Part shown: piece after piece, positions 28,285 to 38,392 of the stretch | Position numbering within the stretch: position 1 is the stretch's first letter | How the letters are laid out: every line of letters begins with the position of its first letter | DNA from: Phytophthora sp. 'mugwort' | Taxonomy: Eukaryota; Oomycota; Peronosporomycetes; Peronosporales; Peronosporaceae | Direction of reading: 5' to 3' | Assembly (NCBI GenBank): GCA_033558025.1 | Contig: JAUCEF010000004.1 | Coordinates: 1,364,001-1,428,000, forward strand | DNA length: 64,000 nucleotides | Notes under the pieces: model-generated | The model's database searches: none | Told to the model about the DNA's origin: nothing | The model's input: the letters and a program-made list of their open reading frames with translations, nothing else | Program-made: the position numbers and the translations under genes

Positions 28285-29400
28285 GTCGATCGTCAGTTGT
28301 GGTGTGTCCTTCCATGCTCCGGTCACCCATTCAAAGACGATCTGCTCGCCCCACGGTTGTACACCACGGCATCGGAGTTTTTCCAGCTGTAGACCGACGA
28401 ATAGCTTAGATTTTTGTATTGAATGTAAATGCAGATGCCACCCGCCTGAAGATACGGCGCGAGATCTCCTGAGATTATACACAATGATATGCCTCGGCTT
28501 GCAACTTGTTCTTGACCGCCTTTAAGATTTACGCCCACATGGAGTCCCGAACGATTGCCTTGTCATCGACCTGGGAAAACGGAATCAATCCACTTGTAGA
28601 TTAGTTCTGCATCGACCTATGCTTCGTTTGGAAGGCAATGCAGCGCCCATTGACGGGATGAAATTTCCGAGTGCCCTTGACATTTTTCCAAACGCCGACG
28701 AGAGGTAACTCGACGCCTTCAGTTGTTACAACCAAAATCCCCGTCATTGCCTTGACAACCACATGACGAGCACCGCGAGCTTCGATGGCGACGGAGACGC
28801 GGTTGCAGCATGTTGTGGATTGTCAACCGTTGTTCACGAGCATTTTCAAAATACACCGCTATTGCGCCCATCAGTACGATATGCTTGGGGTTGTACGCTG
28901 ACTTGCTCACCAACGTAACACAAGTACGATATGGCTATATGGTTCCAGCAAGTTTATCGTCGACGTGAGTCGTAAGGTTCGTTGCGCTGGTGGAGTGACA
29001 GATCATTCGTGCGCATATCAGCGCTGACCTGCGGTATGATGCTTCAAAACACCGCACGGGTCCTTCGTCGATGCGCGCGTACAAGTGAAGAGTTTGCACT
29101 GCAATCCGTCCCTCAGGACCGTCTCCATATTTAATCGGCGGTTTATGACGGCAACAAGTAGTAGACTATCTTGTCCATCTAGGGTAGTGGTTTGCTCCCC
29201 TCCTTTAAGTCATTTTTGGGCTGGAGACGCCTGCTAGGTCGCACTGCGTTCTCGCCACCACTTGCGAACCGTTTCAGCATCCAAATCCAATTAAAAGAAT
29301 TTGAAAATGCTTCACATCTCTCGGTAGAATACCCCCACCCTATTCGGCGAGCACTCAATCGGTCCTGCATCCCCCATATCGATCGAAGCTCACGTGCGGT
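28285..29400 (-). pseudogene. Pogo-like DDE transposase, heavily degraded
   Basis: Blocks on the minus strand in mixed frames. About 29190-29280 gives a helix-turn-helix-like WWRERSAT and DGQDSLLLVAVINRR. About 28700-28900 gives AVYFENAREQRLTI, ARGARHVVVKAMTG and VELPLVGVWKNVKGTRKFHP. About 28590-28640 has a YKWID-type block, and 28285-28510 gives GDLAPYLQAGGICIY, VVYNRGASR and WVTGAWKDTPQLTI. Together they follow the order of Phytophthora pogo-type DDE proteins. It abuts the viral element on its left. Many stops, no intact frame. Confidence 0.6.
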
Positions 29401-29510
29401 TCATTGTCAACTTAAAAGCATGGAATGCACACCAGCAGTAATGACCGTCATGGCGACAAGTGCGATGAGCCTAATGACCTGCTGGCTCCGACTCGCCTCT
29501 AGTAGAAACT

Positions 29511-29605
29511 GGCATGTATCGAATATAAGACCGGGCTCCTAATATACAAAGGGTTTGAAAGGGTTTGTATATTAGGAGCCCGTTTCTTATATTCGATATA
29601 TGCCA
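29511..29605. repeat. Second long hairpin, arms of about 38-40 bp
   Basis: From 29511 the sequence gcatgtatcgaatataaga…ctcctaatatacaaa is mirrored in reverse complement up to 29605, with two or three differences and a loop of about 15 bases (gggtttgaaaggg). It carries no frame. A MITE or head-to-head terminal repeats of the neighbouring transposon are possible. The arms are unrelated to the hairpin at 2042. Confidence 0.85.
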
Positions 29606-29944
29606 AATTCCACTGTAGTTCCTTTGGTAACCCACCAAAAAACCCTACGGGTCTAATCGGTGAAAACCGTTACTTCTCGTCCATTGAATGTAAGTTCACC
29701 ACTGAGTTCTGGTGGTGATCGCTATATCGTCCTGGAATGCTGTGGCGATTTCTTTATCCATCGATGAATGCTGGTGGTAGAAGAGAAACGTTGAGCTGTG
29801 CATCTTACGGGGTATCTCTACTATACAACAAGCAAGGTTGCAGCTAGTGGTACTACCGGATGAGTACATCATGCACAGCAGTAAATGGCTATATGTAGCC
29901 ATGTCCAATTTTAAGTACGTCACACCAACCTCTCTCAAACAGCA
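29606..29944. other. Upstream region of SART1
   Basis: About 340 bp without a supported gene; only shadow frames. It should contain the SART1 promoter, but no clear initiator was seen. Confidence 0.5.
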
Positions 29945-32275
29945 ATGGCGCGCGGTCGAAGTCGCAGCGCGTCGCGATCGCGCTCTCCAGCGCGTTCTCG
30001 ACGTCATGGCAGCTCTTCCTCCTCCTTGCGGCGTGACCGACACGCGTCGTCGTCGCGACGTCGCAGCCGTAGCCGCAGCCGCAGTCGACGTCGAGAGGAC
30101 CCACCAGCGTCTACTGAAGAAAAGAACGGGGAGATCGCGCTGAGCGTCGAAGAGACCAACAAATTGCGTCTTTCTTTGGGCCTCAAACCACTCTCGGTGG
30201 GTCCATCGGAGAAGGAGAAGGCCGTCGTTAGTGTGCAGAAGACCAGCGCGCAGTTGGACGCCGAGAGAGCGCAGCAGGAGCTCCAGAAGAAGCTGCAGCA
30301 GTCCCGGACTCGTCGGGAATTAACCCAAAAGTTAGCGGGTAAATCGCTCGGCGAGCAGCTAAAAGCTGATTTAGAAGCACAAAAGAAAGGTGAAAGTAAG
30401 GCCCATGACGCTCTGGCGTGGGTCAAACAGTCAAGGAAGAAGAAGAAGGTTACAATGGAGGAGGAGAAGACGGAGGAGAACTATGACGCTGCTGCTCTCG
30501 CAGGCTTGACAGTGGGCCACTCATTGGACGCCTGGGAGGACGGACAGGAGATCGTGTTGACGCTCAAAGACCAGCGAGTGCTAGGAGAAGATGGCAAGGA
30601 CTTGAACGAAGAGGACGATGAACTCGTGAACGTCGAGCTGAGCGAGAAGGACCGACGCGTGGCGCAGCAGGCGAGGGCGAAACGAGCGGCGATGCCGGTT
30701 TATTCAGGATATGACGACGACGAGTTCATCGATATGGGGATTTCTAGGAAGAGAAAGAGCGGGCGGAAGCTACTGGCGCAGTATAATGAAGAGCAGGACG
30801 CGGCGGAGGTGGAAGCGGCCAGAAAGTTTAAATTGGATGCGTCTGGAGGGTCTGCAGCGGTGCCGAAGGAGAAAAAACAGGAGGAAGAAGAGGATGTGGT
30901 TGTGATATCTCTTGCTAGGGAGCGAAATAGGAGAGTGGAGGACTATTATACGAAGGAGGAGGTGGCGGCGCAGTTTGCGAAACACAAGAAGAACAAGAAG
31001 CTTCGGAAGAAGAAGAAAACGTCGCATCGTCGTCATGATGAGGATCTAGGTGAGAATGACGCAGTTGAAATGCAGCTGGACACTGGAACGGTGGAAGAAG
31101 ACGGTCGAGACGCTGCTTCATTGGTTGCGCAGTTGGAGCAGGAGGCTCTGCAGGCGGGTGCATCGGCTGGTAAAGATCGTGGGAAGCGCAAGCGTCATCG
31201 CCGTGAGGACGAAGAGGATGAAGAGGAGAAGCTGCTTCGGTTTCAAGAGGCCCGTGACAAGGCCAACGCTGTGGCATCCGAGGCGCTGGCTGCTAGCTCC
31301 GGGAAGAAGCGGATGAAACGGAGACGAGTTGACGACAGGGACATCATTGACGATGCCGCTGCTATTGAGATGGAACTGGGTGCTTCGCTGGCCCGTGCTC
31401 GGCAAGTGGCACAACAGCAGACAAAGAATCAGACGCCGGTGGCTACTACGACCAGCGAGGACCGGATTGCGCAGCTTGCGAGCCAAACGAGTAGTCGGGA
31501 GCAGGAAACGATCCCTGCTGTCCCCACAGACAACACTGAAGACGTCGCGATGAATGGAACTGCTAACGCCAATAGCAAACCTGTTGGTCACGTGTTCGGC
31601 GAGGTTGGCACGGCAGCAAATACAGTGGTGTTTAATGAGGCTACTGACTTTGAGACTCGATTGCGCGACGCAATGGAGAAGCGTGCGGCTCAGTTCCAGG
31701 TTGCAACGATAGATGCCACAGTACCAACTGCATCAGCCATAGCTAAACCTCAAGAAGCTGCTGTTGTTGAAGAGCAGAAACAGGAAGAAGACAGGGAAGT
31801 TGAGGAAGAGACGAAGGAGGAGGATAACAGCGAGGATGAAGAGAGTCAAGAGAACGAGGTATGGGGCGAAGAGCAACCGCTGGTGGGGACAGGAATGGGG
31901 GCTACTCTGGCGCTGCTTCGCAAGACTGGAGACCTTCGGCAGACCCATGTCGAACGACAGGCTGGTCGTGCTAACGACACGCGCGACCGCAACTTTGAAG
32001 ACGACCTTCGTATCAAGAACGGCGTGAAACTCGACTACCGCGACGAATTTGGTCGCTTATTAACCAAAAAGGAGGCCTTCCGCATGCTCTCGTACAAGTT
32101 CCACGGCCACGAGCCTGGCAAGAAGAAGAAGGAGAAGCGTTTGAGACAGCTCAAGGAGGAGCTCGAGGCACAGAAGATGCTTTCCGGGGAAGGCAGTACC
32201 AAGATGATGAAGGTGCTCGAGAAGAAGCAGAAACACACGAAGGAAGCTCACGTTGTGCTCTCCAGTGGAGTGTAG
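29945..32275 (+). CDS. SART1: U4/U6.U5 tri-snRNP-associated protein SART1/Snu66
   Basis: Nuclear splicing factor that helps assemble the tri-snRNP and activate the spliceosome. A single-exon frame of 776 aa. Residues 1 to about 50 form an RS-rich domain (RSRSASRSRSPARSRRH). The conserved parts follow: ETNKLRLSLGLKPL near 70, LAGLTVGHSLDAWEDGQEIV near 185, YDDDEFIDMGISRKRKS near 255. A long acidic/basic low-complexity middle comes next, and the family C terminus contains EDDLRIKNGVKLDYRDEFGR, LTKKEAFRMLSYKFHGHEPG and KKKKEKRLRQLKEE near 690-760. HGxEPGK and the DExGR(x)LTxKEA(F/Y)R block are diagnostic for SART1. The ATG at 29945 is preceded by CAGCA and begins directly at the RS domain. Confidence 0.92.
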   Translation: MARGRSRSASRSRSPARSRRHGSSSSSLRRDRHASSSRRRSRSRSRSRRREDPPASTEEKNGEIALSVEETNKLRLSLGLKPLSVGPSEKEKAVVSVQKTSAQLDAERAQQELQKKLQQSRTRRELTQKLAGKSLGEQLKADLEAQKKGESKAHDALAWVKQSRKKKKVTMEEEKTEENYDAAALAGLTVGHSLDAWEDGQEIVLTLKDQRVLGEDGKDLNEEDDELVNVELSEKDRRVAQQARAKRAAMPVYSGYDDDEFIDMGISRKRKSGRKLLAQYNEEQDAAEVEAARKFKLDASGGSAAVPKEKKQEEEEDVVVISLARERNRRVEDYYTKEEVAAQFAKHKKNKKLRKKKKTSHRRHDEDLGENDAVEMQLDTGTVEEDGRDAASLVAQLEQEALQAGASAGKDRGKRKRHRREDEEDEEEKLLRFQEARDKANAVASEALAASSGKKRMKRRRVDDRDIIDDAAAIEMELGASLARARQVAQQQTKNQTPVATTTSEDRIAQLASQTSSREQETIPAVPTDNTEDVAMNGTANANSKPVGHVFGEVGTAANTVVFNEATDFETRLRDAMEKRAAQFQVATIDATVPTASAIAKPQEAAVVEEQKQEEDREVEEETKEEDNSEDEESQENEVWGEEQPLVGTGMGATLALLRKTGDLRQTHVERQAGRANDTRDRNFEDDLRIKNGVKLDYRDEFGRLLTKKEAFRMLSYKFHGHEPGKKKKEKRLRQLKEELEAQKMLSGEGSTKMMKVLEKKQKHTKEAHVVLSSGV

Positions 32276-32623
32276 TACTCCTATTGTTGCACTGTACTCG
32301 TCCAGTCGGTATGGATACCAGGTGACGAGTTGGTGATCGATTAACTGTACTGGTAAGGCAGAAACAATGACGGGGATGACTTTTCATTGTTGTTTTTCTA
32401 CTTAAGATTGTTGTTTATTTCTTTCGCTTGCAGTAAAGTTGGTAGTCGCAGGGCTATATCAGCCACTTTAACATTAAAACGTGGCTCTGGACGACATGCT
32501 TATGCTTTACGGTGACGAAATATTAAAAATATGGGAATAAAATGAATTGGTTTGAGTCGTTTACATGTACAAGTGTCCCATTTTCCAAGGAATCAAAAAG
32601 AAAAGGTCCTGCTGGCTTCCTAT
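32276..32623. other. Convergent 3' region
   Basis: About 350 bp between the stops of SART1 (plus) and the membrane-protein gene (minus). No supported gene. Confidence 0.55.
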
Positions 32624-33831
32624 TTACTGACACAGCGGATTGGTACGCTCTCGAGCCACGACGACGGAAAGGTAGGCAGCGCTGGCACTGGTTGGTGCGC
32701 TTTCCCCTTCGTCACCGTGACGCAGTCGGTTGGCAAACGTCGTGGGCAGCTCCGACTCCTTTGGGGTCGTCACAGCCGTGTAGCCATTAAGTTGCTCGTT
32801 CGCCATCTTGCTGCGACTTACACTCTTGCTGAGACTCAAGCTCAAGCTTCGCCCATTCGGGCTATTGGGTCCCCCTTGTCGACGAGCAGCGGCGCCTTCC
32901 GGGTCAATGAACTCGCCGAACTGAAGCCCTTGCTGCATGTCGTGGTGCACCTCACGGAACATGCGCACGATAGTAGCCATCATTATCAACTCGCCGGCAT
33001 TAGACGACAGCGCGTAGATCGGCGACGGCATGAGGTAACCTGCGAGTAGAGCGACCGCTCCAACGAGCATCCAGATCCACGGATTGAAGCATGTGGCATG
33101 TACCATGTACGAGTAGTTGGTGCCGTAGTTCCACAGTCGCAGGCCGATGTATAAGGCCAGAGCCACGAGCACGAGGGCCGGGAGAACTGCACATACGGCA
33201 TGGGCCGTGCTGTCCCCCTGTAGGTCGTACATGCTGGCGATCTCGGGCGTGAGGTCCGACGTCCAGCGGTAGGCCACGAGAAGGTTGAGCACCAACAAGG
33301 CGCAGCCGACCAGCCACACTGTGAAGCGCAGACACGTTGAGAGCCACCAGCGGCGCCTGGCCAGACTCGAGGCCGACCCCGCATTGTCACAACTGCTGCC
33401 TCGTTCCCGGTGACCGCTCTCGAACGAAATACCGCAGAAATTGACGGACTTTTGCTTGTGCACTAAATAGGCCAGTTCGTAGCACACGAGCAGCAGCATC
33501 GGCGTCACGCAGGCGTGGAAGGCCAGCATGGCCTGTGTGCTGGCCCGACGACGGTCAATGCCCGTGGTTGCCATGATGGCATTATCAAACACGAGGCTGA
33601 AGCAGATGAATGGCTGTAAAAGAACACACAGAAAGAAAGAGAACAATTCTTAGGACCTAGAAGAAAAGACTATCGGCAACCAGAGTGACGCACTGTGAGC
33701 AGGAAGGCGGCGGTGGTTGAGTATTTCCGAGCGTATCCGAGCGAGTAATACAAGAGCACGATGCCGACGCCCACGAAGCACCAGAAGATGGGGATGAAGC
33801 CTGGTAGCACGTGCACTTCGTACTCTGTCAT
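32624..33831 (-). CDS. Multi-pass membrane protein, about seven hydrophobic segments, unknown family
   Basis: Two exons, 33831-33694 (46 codons) and 33613-32624, with an 80-nt intron (gtgcgt...acag) in phase 0, give 375 aa. Exon 1 has one hydrophobic helix (FIPIFWCFVGVGIVLLYYS). Exon 2 adds helices near residues 45-60, 68-95, 135-155, 178-200, 215-235 and 238-262. A juxtamembrane SRSM/NEQLNGYTAV tail is cytosolic and rich in Ser, with an SPNGRSLSLSLSKSVSRSK stretch that suggests phosphorylation. The seven-helix outline might fit a receptor-like protein, but I recognise no family motif. No signal peptide is apparent. Reasonably certain gene, unknown function. Confidence 0.65.
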
Positions 33832-34413
33832 CGTGTTCTGTTCCTTTGTGTCGTAGATCCTCTCGATAGGGGGGGGATGTCAGCGTGCGTCAATCCAGAC
33901 CCAGTCAATTGTCGATGGGGTTACTACACGTCCGGTACTGAAGGGCTCCGACCTGAACAGCGCTGTGGGAGGGAGAAGTCAGCGCAAAGACCAGAGATGT
34001 TAGGAGTGGTAGAGACTCCGAGGCCGATATTATAGCGTAGTGTGACTGACCTTATCCCCCTCCAGATGGCGCCCTTGCACAGTACCGCATGGAACATCGT
34101 CGCAGGCGTTACTATACTACTTCTACCCCGTTCTACTATTCTTATCAGTATTGTATGATGAAGGAAGAGCTATAAAGTGAGGAACAAATGCAGAGAGCAG
34201 AGGAGCAGTCCAGACTCGTTGAGGGCTGCCTACCTGCCTCAAGCTTTTATTTCTACTGGCGTTTGGATACAACTACAGCTAGAGAAGAGTGCAGTGCGCG
34301 CATCCGGAGAGCGGCGTCAGCTCTGCCTCGACTTCTTCCACTGCTGCGGCGACGGGAGCTGCTCCTGCAGCAGCTGCTGCTGGCGCTTTTGTCGCTGGAG
34401 GGGGGCGGGCTAT
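33832..34413. other. Intergenic region upstream of the membrane-protein gene and downstream of NDPK
   Basis: About 580 bp. The plus-strand open frames that start near 34177 are shadows of the NDPK coding sequence. A G run (33871-33877) is present. No gene supported. Confidence 0.55.
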
Positions 34414-34869
34414 TCACTTCTCGTACACCCACTCGTCGTCGTAGGCGCTCCACTCGATGACGCCCTCCGGGAACCAGAGGCTGATCTCCTTCTCGGCCGA
34501 CTCGACCGAGTCCGAGCCGTGGCAGACGTTGCGGCCCACGTCCACGCAGAAGTCGCCGCGGATCGTGCCCAGCGCCGAGTCACTGGGCTTGGTAGCGCCC
34601 AGCATCTTGCGGCCCTCAAGCACCACGTTGGTGCCCTCCCAGACCATGCACGTCACGGGGCCCGAGCTCATGTACTTAATGAGCGCCGGGAAGAAGGGGC
34701 GGCCGTTCAGGTCCGAGTAGTGGGCCTCCAGGTGCTCCACGGACGGGCGCGCCAGCTTGAGAGCCACGAGCTTGTAGCCCTTGGTCTCGAAGCGCTTGAT
34801 GATCTCGCCCACCAGGTGACGCTGCACGCCGTCCGGCTTGATCATGATGTAGGTGCGTTCGCGAGCCAT
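34414..34869 (-). CDS. NDK: Nucleoside diphosphate kinase
   Basis: Transfers the terminal phosphate from NTPs to NDPs through a phospho-histidine intermediate. 151 aa in one exon, the usual cytosolic length. Signature residues: [20 protein letters not shown] at the start (K11 binds the phosphates), [16 protein letters not shown] at 57-72, and the active-site [20 protein letters not shown], with catalytic His at 117 and the family NxxHGSDS pattern. An in-frame extension exists upstream (34962), but the homology and the CCATGG context place the start at 34869. Confidence 0.95.
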   Translation of the reverse strand: MARERTYIMIKPDGVQRHLVGEIIKRFETKGYKLVALKLARPSVEHLEAHYSDLNGRPFFPALIKYMSSGPVTCMVWEGTNVVLEGRKMLGATKPSDSALGTIRGDFCVDVGRNVCHGSDSVESAEKEISLWFPEGVIEWSAYDDEWVYEK

Positions 34870-35169
34870 GGTAATGAATAGATTAACTTCCGAGAGAGAT
34901 CTTTGGAGAATGGCCGCTCGACACGTGTGGAGGGGCAGCCAGCCAATGCATTTCCAACGCACTGTTAAATTTGTCCGAGTTAAGTTGCATACGGTTGGAA
35001 ATATGCAATAACTGCAAAGTAGTAAGATACCTACAGTTTACAAGTGTAGAAAAAAACGTAACGTGATTGTGTCAGATAAATGTTAAATGTTGGTAACAGC
35101 TTCAACTTGGCTGCTTGGTGGATGAAGACGTTGCTACGGGCAGCTCCGTTTTATTTAGTCGTCGCAGCT
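34870..35169. other. Short intergenic region
   Basis: About 300 bp between NDPK and the next minus-strand gene. Apart from the initiator-like element nothing is recognised. Confidence 0.5.
34899..34914 (-). promoter_or_regulatory. Initiator-like element upstream of NDPK
   Basis: On the minus strand gccattctccaaagat resembles the oomycete CATTYYNCAWW initiator. It is about 30-45 nt upstream of the ATG at 34869. Confidence 0.4.
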
Positions 35170-35966
35170 TCACGGGCGCTGGAAGTGCGAAGCGACGAGA
35201 AGGCGGAAGGTCTGGTCCTCGTCGAAGCCGAGCTCCTCAAGCATCTTCTCGGCGTGCAGCACGAGCAGCGGGTCCACCTCCACAATAGTCTCGTCGTAGT
35301 TGGCACAGGCGCGTAGTACGCGTAACAGCGCGTCGCTCTGTGGATGGTCAAGTGCGAAGCCGTAGAGTTGGAACGCGCGCTGGATCGTCATGGCACGCGG
35401 GCAGTACTTGCACGAGCACAGGTAGTCTTCGAGGCATGGCTGGGCTGGAGCTGGTCACGAACACGCACAAGGCTACTATTAATACTGGTAGAATGCTCAT
35501 GAGCAAGGAGCTGGTCACACCTTCTCCGAAGGACTGTGTGCGGCGTAACGTTAACGGTTGAGACTTACTACTGCCGAAGGTCGGTGACTGCCGGCGCAGA
35601 TTGATTCCTTTCATCATCAGACACAGCACGGAGTTAGTTTAACACGCCTTGAAACCATAAAGACAACGTTCACGCACCAGACCGAGGACACGAGTTGGGA
35701 GCTGGGAGTAGCGCACGCGCCTCAGGAGACAGCTCCTCTTCTTCGTCATTTTCGAGCGGCAACGGAGCCTTCTCCTCTTCCAGGTCGCCGTTAATCTCCA
35801 CGGTGCCGTCAGCAGAGACGACCACGACCGATTTGTCTTCAAACTGACGGTCACTTGACGCGGACTTCGGTGTGTCCGGGAAAAATCCCATGCTGCCGTC
35901 GTCGGTGCTCGACGCTCGGCCTTCATTGTCTAGAGACAGCGACGGTTCGTAGTCATAGATAGGCAT
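35170..35966 (-). CDS. Hypothetical protein with a CxC..C motif; model includes a 13-nt microexon
   Basis: Four-exon model: 35966-35678, 35587-35569, 35533-35521 and 35439-35170 (196 aa). All junctions are gt/ag and restore the frame (phases 1, 2, 0). Exon 1 encodes an acidic N terminus (MPIYDYEPSLSLDNEG, then a Glu-rich stretch). Exons 2-3 are only 19 and 13 nt and encode VTDLRQYPSEK. Exon 4 opens with PCLEDYLCSCKYCPRAMTIQ, where Cys spacing C-x6-C-x-C-x2-C may bind a metal, and continues as a compact helical domain with LVLHAEKMLEELGFDEDQTF. I do not recognise a family. Exons 1 and 4 are well supported by composition. The two small exons are inferred and need transcript evidence. Confidence 0.5.
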
Positions 35967-36391
35967 CAGCGTCCTCGCTTCACTTCTGCTCAGCGTCCAG
36001 AAACGTTTGTCTGTCTTCCAAGCATCCGCTGCAGCTCACAAAACACAACACCACACCCGTCAACCACTAAGCGCAACACCGGAGCGCTCAGGTTACTCAC
36101 CATCAGGTGGGGTCTGCGCGCAGCAATTGACGGCGCCCATAATATCCGTGAATTCTTCTTCTCTTGGTCTTTTCTGCGGCGAAAAGGATTCTCCACTGAC
36201 CCGGGCCAAAGCCTGCGACCGACATCTACGACGAGAAAGAGCAGCATCTCCTCGCTCAGCGCCGAGCAGATCCAGCTTGATGAATGTTGCCTTTCTCAAG
36301 CAAGTACATTAAATGTTTTACCGGCATTATATCGATATAGTACCGGTGTTAAATTTTGGCGGGAATTGCATTTTGTCTCCAATTTGTCGCC
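35967..36391. other. Divergent promoter region before SLD5
   Basis: About 425 bp between divergent starts. Contains the E2F-like site at 36354-36365. The frames at 36007-36312 look like shadows or UTR. Confidence 0.5.
36354..36365 (+). promoter_or_regulatory. E2F/DP-like site in the SLD5 promoter
   Basis: The sequence ttttggcgggaa matches the E2F consensus TTTSGCGS / TTTGGCGGGAAA. It lies 27 bp upstream of the ATG of a DNA-replication gene, where E2F sites are common in animals and plants. Confidence 0.5.
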
Positions 36392-37385
36392 ATGGAGACG
36401 CCGTCGCAGCCCGAGTTCGATCAGGAGAACCTGAACGAGGATATCCTGCGCATGCGGACGCTCTGGGTAAACGAGATGGTACGCTGCTTTCGCTCTTGTA
36501 GGTTAATGCTCACCTAGTTTCGCTTAAAATGACGCAGAATTGATGAAGTAACACTATTTTACCGCAAATGACGCGACAGAACGCCCCGGGAATCCTGCGG
36601 TACGGCGAGGAAATGGTGTCCGAGATGCTGGAGCAGATCCGAAACCAGCAGGAATACGTCGACTCTGTATATGAGGAGCGCGCGCAGCTTACAGAGGAGA
36701 AGTCCTTCGTCAACAAGCTCTACCAGATGGAGATCGACCGACTGCGTTACATGGTCTCGTCGTATCTCCGTACGCGACTCCGCAAGGTGCTGATGCCATT
36801 TGGACACTTACTATTAAGTTTATTGGCATACTACTGACGATCTTTACTGTGTGCTTTCAAATCTAGATCGAGAAATTCGCTGTTCACATTCTCGGAGACA
36901 CGGTGCTGACTCAGCGACTGTCGGTGAAGGAGCGCAATTTCGCCCAACAGTACGTTTATTTGTTTTCTTCCTAGTGCTGGATTTAATTATGTACTTAATT
37001 CTTCGTGTTGCCTTGTTGCATTGCAGGTTCGTAATGCTTTCCGAGTCGCATGTGAACGATCTGGCGCTGGCTAAGTTTGCTGAGGATTTTCGCAGCCTTA
37101 CGGCTAATGGAATGGGTACGAACAAATTGTTTTTTTCTTTGCTATTTGTGATGAATGATACCGATCTGATTCTGACAGTTCGATAATTGCATTTTTGGAT
37201 GGTGCGTGACAGTGCCCGAGCCGAATCTGGACAGCTTTGTGTTCTGTCAGGGCAAGGAGGCGGGTGGCGTGCAGTGCGACGACAAGGGCGGCGACTTTGT
37301 GCAGGTGACGTCTGCAGATTGCTACGTTCTGCGCTACCGTAGTGTTCAGGAGCATGTTGAAGCCGGCTCGATCGACCTCATCTAG
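36392..37385 (+). CDS. SLD5: GINS complex subunit SLD5 (GINS4)
   Basis: Part of the CMG replicative helicase with CDC45 and MCM2-7. Five exons, 36392-36478, 36580-36786, 36867-36949, 37027-37115 and 37213-37385, give 212 aa; intron phases are 0, 0, 2 and 1, and every junction restores the frame. Blocks in order: LNEDILRMRTLWVNEM, then APGILRYGEEMVSEMLEQI, then LYQMEIDRLRYMVSSYLRTR, a conserved helix of Sld5. IEKFAVHILGD comes next, then LSESHVNDLALAKFAEDF, and a C-terminal beta domain with VPEPNLDSFVFC and YRSVQEHVEAGSIDLI. The order matches the Sld5 A-domain followed by the B-domain. It is probably cell-cycle regulated, given the E2F-like site at 36354. Confidence 0.92.
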
Positions 37386-37718
37386 GACTGAGCAGATCTT
37401 CACAAGCACAAACCCACGATCCTGGAAAGACGATCTTTGTATCGTGAAGCGATATAGATTTAAGTTAGCTGTGCGAGACTACACGACAACGACACTTAGA
37501 CGCAGCTGGGATCCCGTACAGCCAGCCTCTGCATGCAGAATACTAGCGTACCCTCGGCCCACATGCGATAAAACGACTATTCCTAATAAATTCGGGCTCA
37601 ATGAGGGTATACAACAGCAAGACTTTGCTCGCGCGTTCTGCCTCGGTATCGTCGTCGTGCTCGCTCGTCTCGTACTTCTTTGATAATGTATCGATGCCGA
37701 CATAATCAGCATCTCGAG
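37386..37718. other. Convergent 3' region between SLD5 and the membrane-protein gene
   Basis: About 330 bp. A minus-strand frame running on through the last exon of the membrane gene (37543-37812, with an acidic TSEHDDDTEAER stretch) keeps open the possibility of an alternative C terminus, but no splice arrangement supports it well. Confidence 0.4.
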
Positions 37719-38392
37719 TTACCACAAGGGGTTGGCAACTGACGCTGCAGCGGCAATGCAGACAAAGAACGCTGCTGGCTGCAAAGGCACGACACACAAC
37801 AATAAAGCACAAAGAGTCATCAGAACACCGCCATAACAGTCCCCATCACAGCCCTCCCTCACCACTAGCAGGACTTCTTCCAGCATGAGCACGACAACTT
37901 GGAAATACTCGTAGTGCGAGAAGGCGTATCCTGGCACCTCAAAGCGCTCGTACAGATGGGGCATAAGCATGACGATGCGTGCGAACTCCATGGCGCTCAG
38001 AAGCAAGTACTGCACAGCATCAATCAACAAGACCCAGTCAAATTAGATCTGCCACTCCCCAATCTGTCAATCCTCGCAAACAAAGACCGCACCACGACGG
38101 TCCAGCTCATCCGCTCAGAGCGGACGGCCAAAAGCCCCACGACGCCCACGACGAACATGAAGATGTTGGACAGCCACAGGTAGTTGCCCGACGCCAGCAG
38201 CCCTAGCAGCAGTTGCAGTCCGGCGATCACGCGGATGCGCTGCGATCGCCGTGCCGTGGATGCCCACACGCGTTTTTGCTGCTCGAATCCGCCGTAACAG
38301 CGCGGTGCCGTGGACGTGGACGTCGTGGACGATGCCGCATAGTTGCGCGGGAACAGCGGATCGTACTCGCGCGCCGACGTGTGCTCCGACAT
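37719..38392 (-). CDS. Small membrane protein with four predicted helices, unknown family
   Basis: Three-exon model, 38392-38093, 38009-37863 and 37778-37719, all phase 0 (introns of 83 and 84 nt), gives 168 aa. The N terminus is polar with a basic patch (QQKRVWASTARRSQRIR). Helix 1 starts VIAGLQLLLGLLASGNYLWL, helix 2 FMFVVGVVGLLAV, helix 3 is partly hydrophobic (YLLLSAMEFARIVMLM), and helix 4 starts VVVLMLEEVLLV and continues into exon 3 (PAAFFVCIAAAASVA). It could be a tetraspan-type protein. I see no family motif. The final exon is the weakest part of the model. Confidence 0.5.

Noticed and set aside
34177..34881. Plus-strand open frame of 234 codons over NDPK
   Set aside because: It is the antisense shadow of the GC-rich NDPK coding sequence and has no recognisable features of its own.
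37543..37812. Alternative acidic C terminus for the four-helix membrane protein
   Set aside because: The open frame is present, but reaching it needs another phase at the last junction or an intron of about 45 nt, shorter than any other in the window.
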